Below, in pieces: positions 4,948-5,255 of a DNA stretch of 5,255 nucleotides. The position numbers were made by a program, and so were the translations under genes. Within the stretch, counting starts at the first letter, position 1; each line of letters begins with the position of its first letter. The notes beneath the pieces are model-generated. The model worked only from the letters and a program-made list of their open reading frames with translations. It had not been told where the DNA came from and did no database searches. This DNA is from Chloroflexota bacterium (lineage in GTDB: Bacteria; Chloroflexota; Anaerolineae; Fen-1058): assembly GCA_016219235.1 (NCBI GenBank), contig JACRBO010000782.1:1-5255 (forward strand), written 5' to 3'.

Positions 4948-5255
4948 TCACGGATCGTTGATCGGCGCGCAGCGCAGTTGCAGCGTATCCGCCGCAATTT
5001 GCGGCTGGCACACTTGCTTAAGCCCGACCTGCGCACTTTGTTCAAGCACCCCGGCAGGCAGCGCGCCCGGCTGCGCCTTCACCATCAACCGCGATTCGTA
5101 CACGCCGGGCAGCGTCAGCGCCAGCCACGGATACTCAGTCGCAATCAGCGCGTCGTCTGGCAGCGCGGTCAATTGCGCCTCCCACGTCACATACGCTTGC
5201 CGGTCGATCGCCATCGCGCGCAGACCGCGCAGTTGAAAGCCAAACCCGATCAACA
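4948..5255 (-). CDS. Partial gene, C-terminal part of a probable membrane-associated protein
   Basis: The frame is open from the right edge to a TGA at 4950-4948, giving about 102 C-terminal residues. The gene's start lies outside the window, and the TTG near the edge is probably an internal Leu codon. The visible part has no membrane helix. It contains an ALPDDALIATEYPWLALTLPG stretch, a form often seen in the C-terminal extracytoplasmic domains of membrane glycosyltransferases. It ends in DTLQLRCAPINDP, loosely like the CYQLRWP ending of the next gene. The stop is seven bases before the ATG of the DUF2723 gene, so the two form an operon and may be related glycan-assembly proteins. The family is not identified. 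Confidence 0.68.
   Translation of the reverse strand, partial: LIGFGFQLRGLRAMAIDRQAYVTWEAQLTALPDDALIATEYPWLALTLPGVYESRLMVKAQPGALPAGVLEQSAQVGLKQVCQPQIAADTLQLRCAPINDP

Noticed and set aside
4941..5045. N-terminal extension of the DUF2723 protein to an ATG at 5045
   Set aside because: The added residues are basic and Cys-rich, unlike the family start, and would overlap the upstream coding sequence by about 100 bases. The ATG pair after that stop is more plausible.

Overview
The window looks like chromosomal DNA from a GC-rich bacterium. The gene set and protein styles fit a Chloroflexota (Chloroflexi, Anaerolineae-like) genome, but that is inference and no marker gene is present. All seven recognisable genes lie on the minus strand, so transcription runs from high to low coordinates. 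Coding density is high and no intergenic stretch exceeds about 90 bases. I see no tRNA, rRNA, CRISPR array, integrase or transposase.

In transcriptional order: (a) 5255-4948 is the C-terminal end of a gene that enters from beyond the right edge, probably the extracytoplasmic tail of a membrane protein. (b) Seven bases later, 4940-3480 encodes a DUF2723 (PF11028-like) polytopic membrane protein of the GT-C glycosyltransferase type. (c) After a 77-83 base gap with a good sigma70-type promoter, 3396-2512 encodes a D12-class (Dam/DpnM-like) N6-adenine DNA methyltransferase. (d) After an intergenic stretch with short degenerate tandem repeats, 2424-1813 encodes a YqeK-like HD-domain phosphohydrolase of clearly lower GC. 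(e) 1765-1292 encodes a small HAD phosphatase of the 'soluble P-type ATPase' type. (f) A 19+19 bp perfect inverted repeat fills the gap before a translationally coupled pair: an uncharacterised 144-residue protein (1206-772) and an ABC transporter ATPase most like tungstate importers (779-57). (g) A perfect 38 bp palindrome at the left edge follows the ATPase gene.

Genes (a)+(b) and (f) look like two small operons. The methyltransferase appears to have its own promoter. The HD and HAD genes may be read from it or from an unseen promoter. No restriction endonuclease lies beside the methyltransferase, so it looks like a solitary regulatory or maintenance enzyme. GATC, the expected target of many Dam-like enzymes, is about 3.5 times more frequent than base composition predicts (about 65 by eye count against about 19). 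It is completely missing from a 746 base stretch covering the HD gene. These GATC and GC contrasts, the two long perfect inverted repeats and the coupled unknown gene are the main points worth following up. I found no convincing new defence or mobile system.
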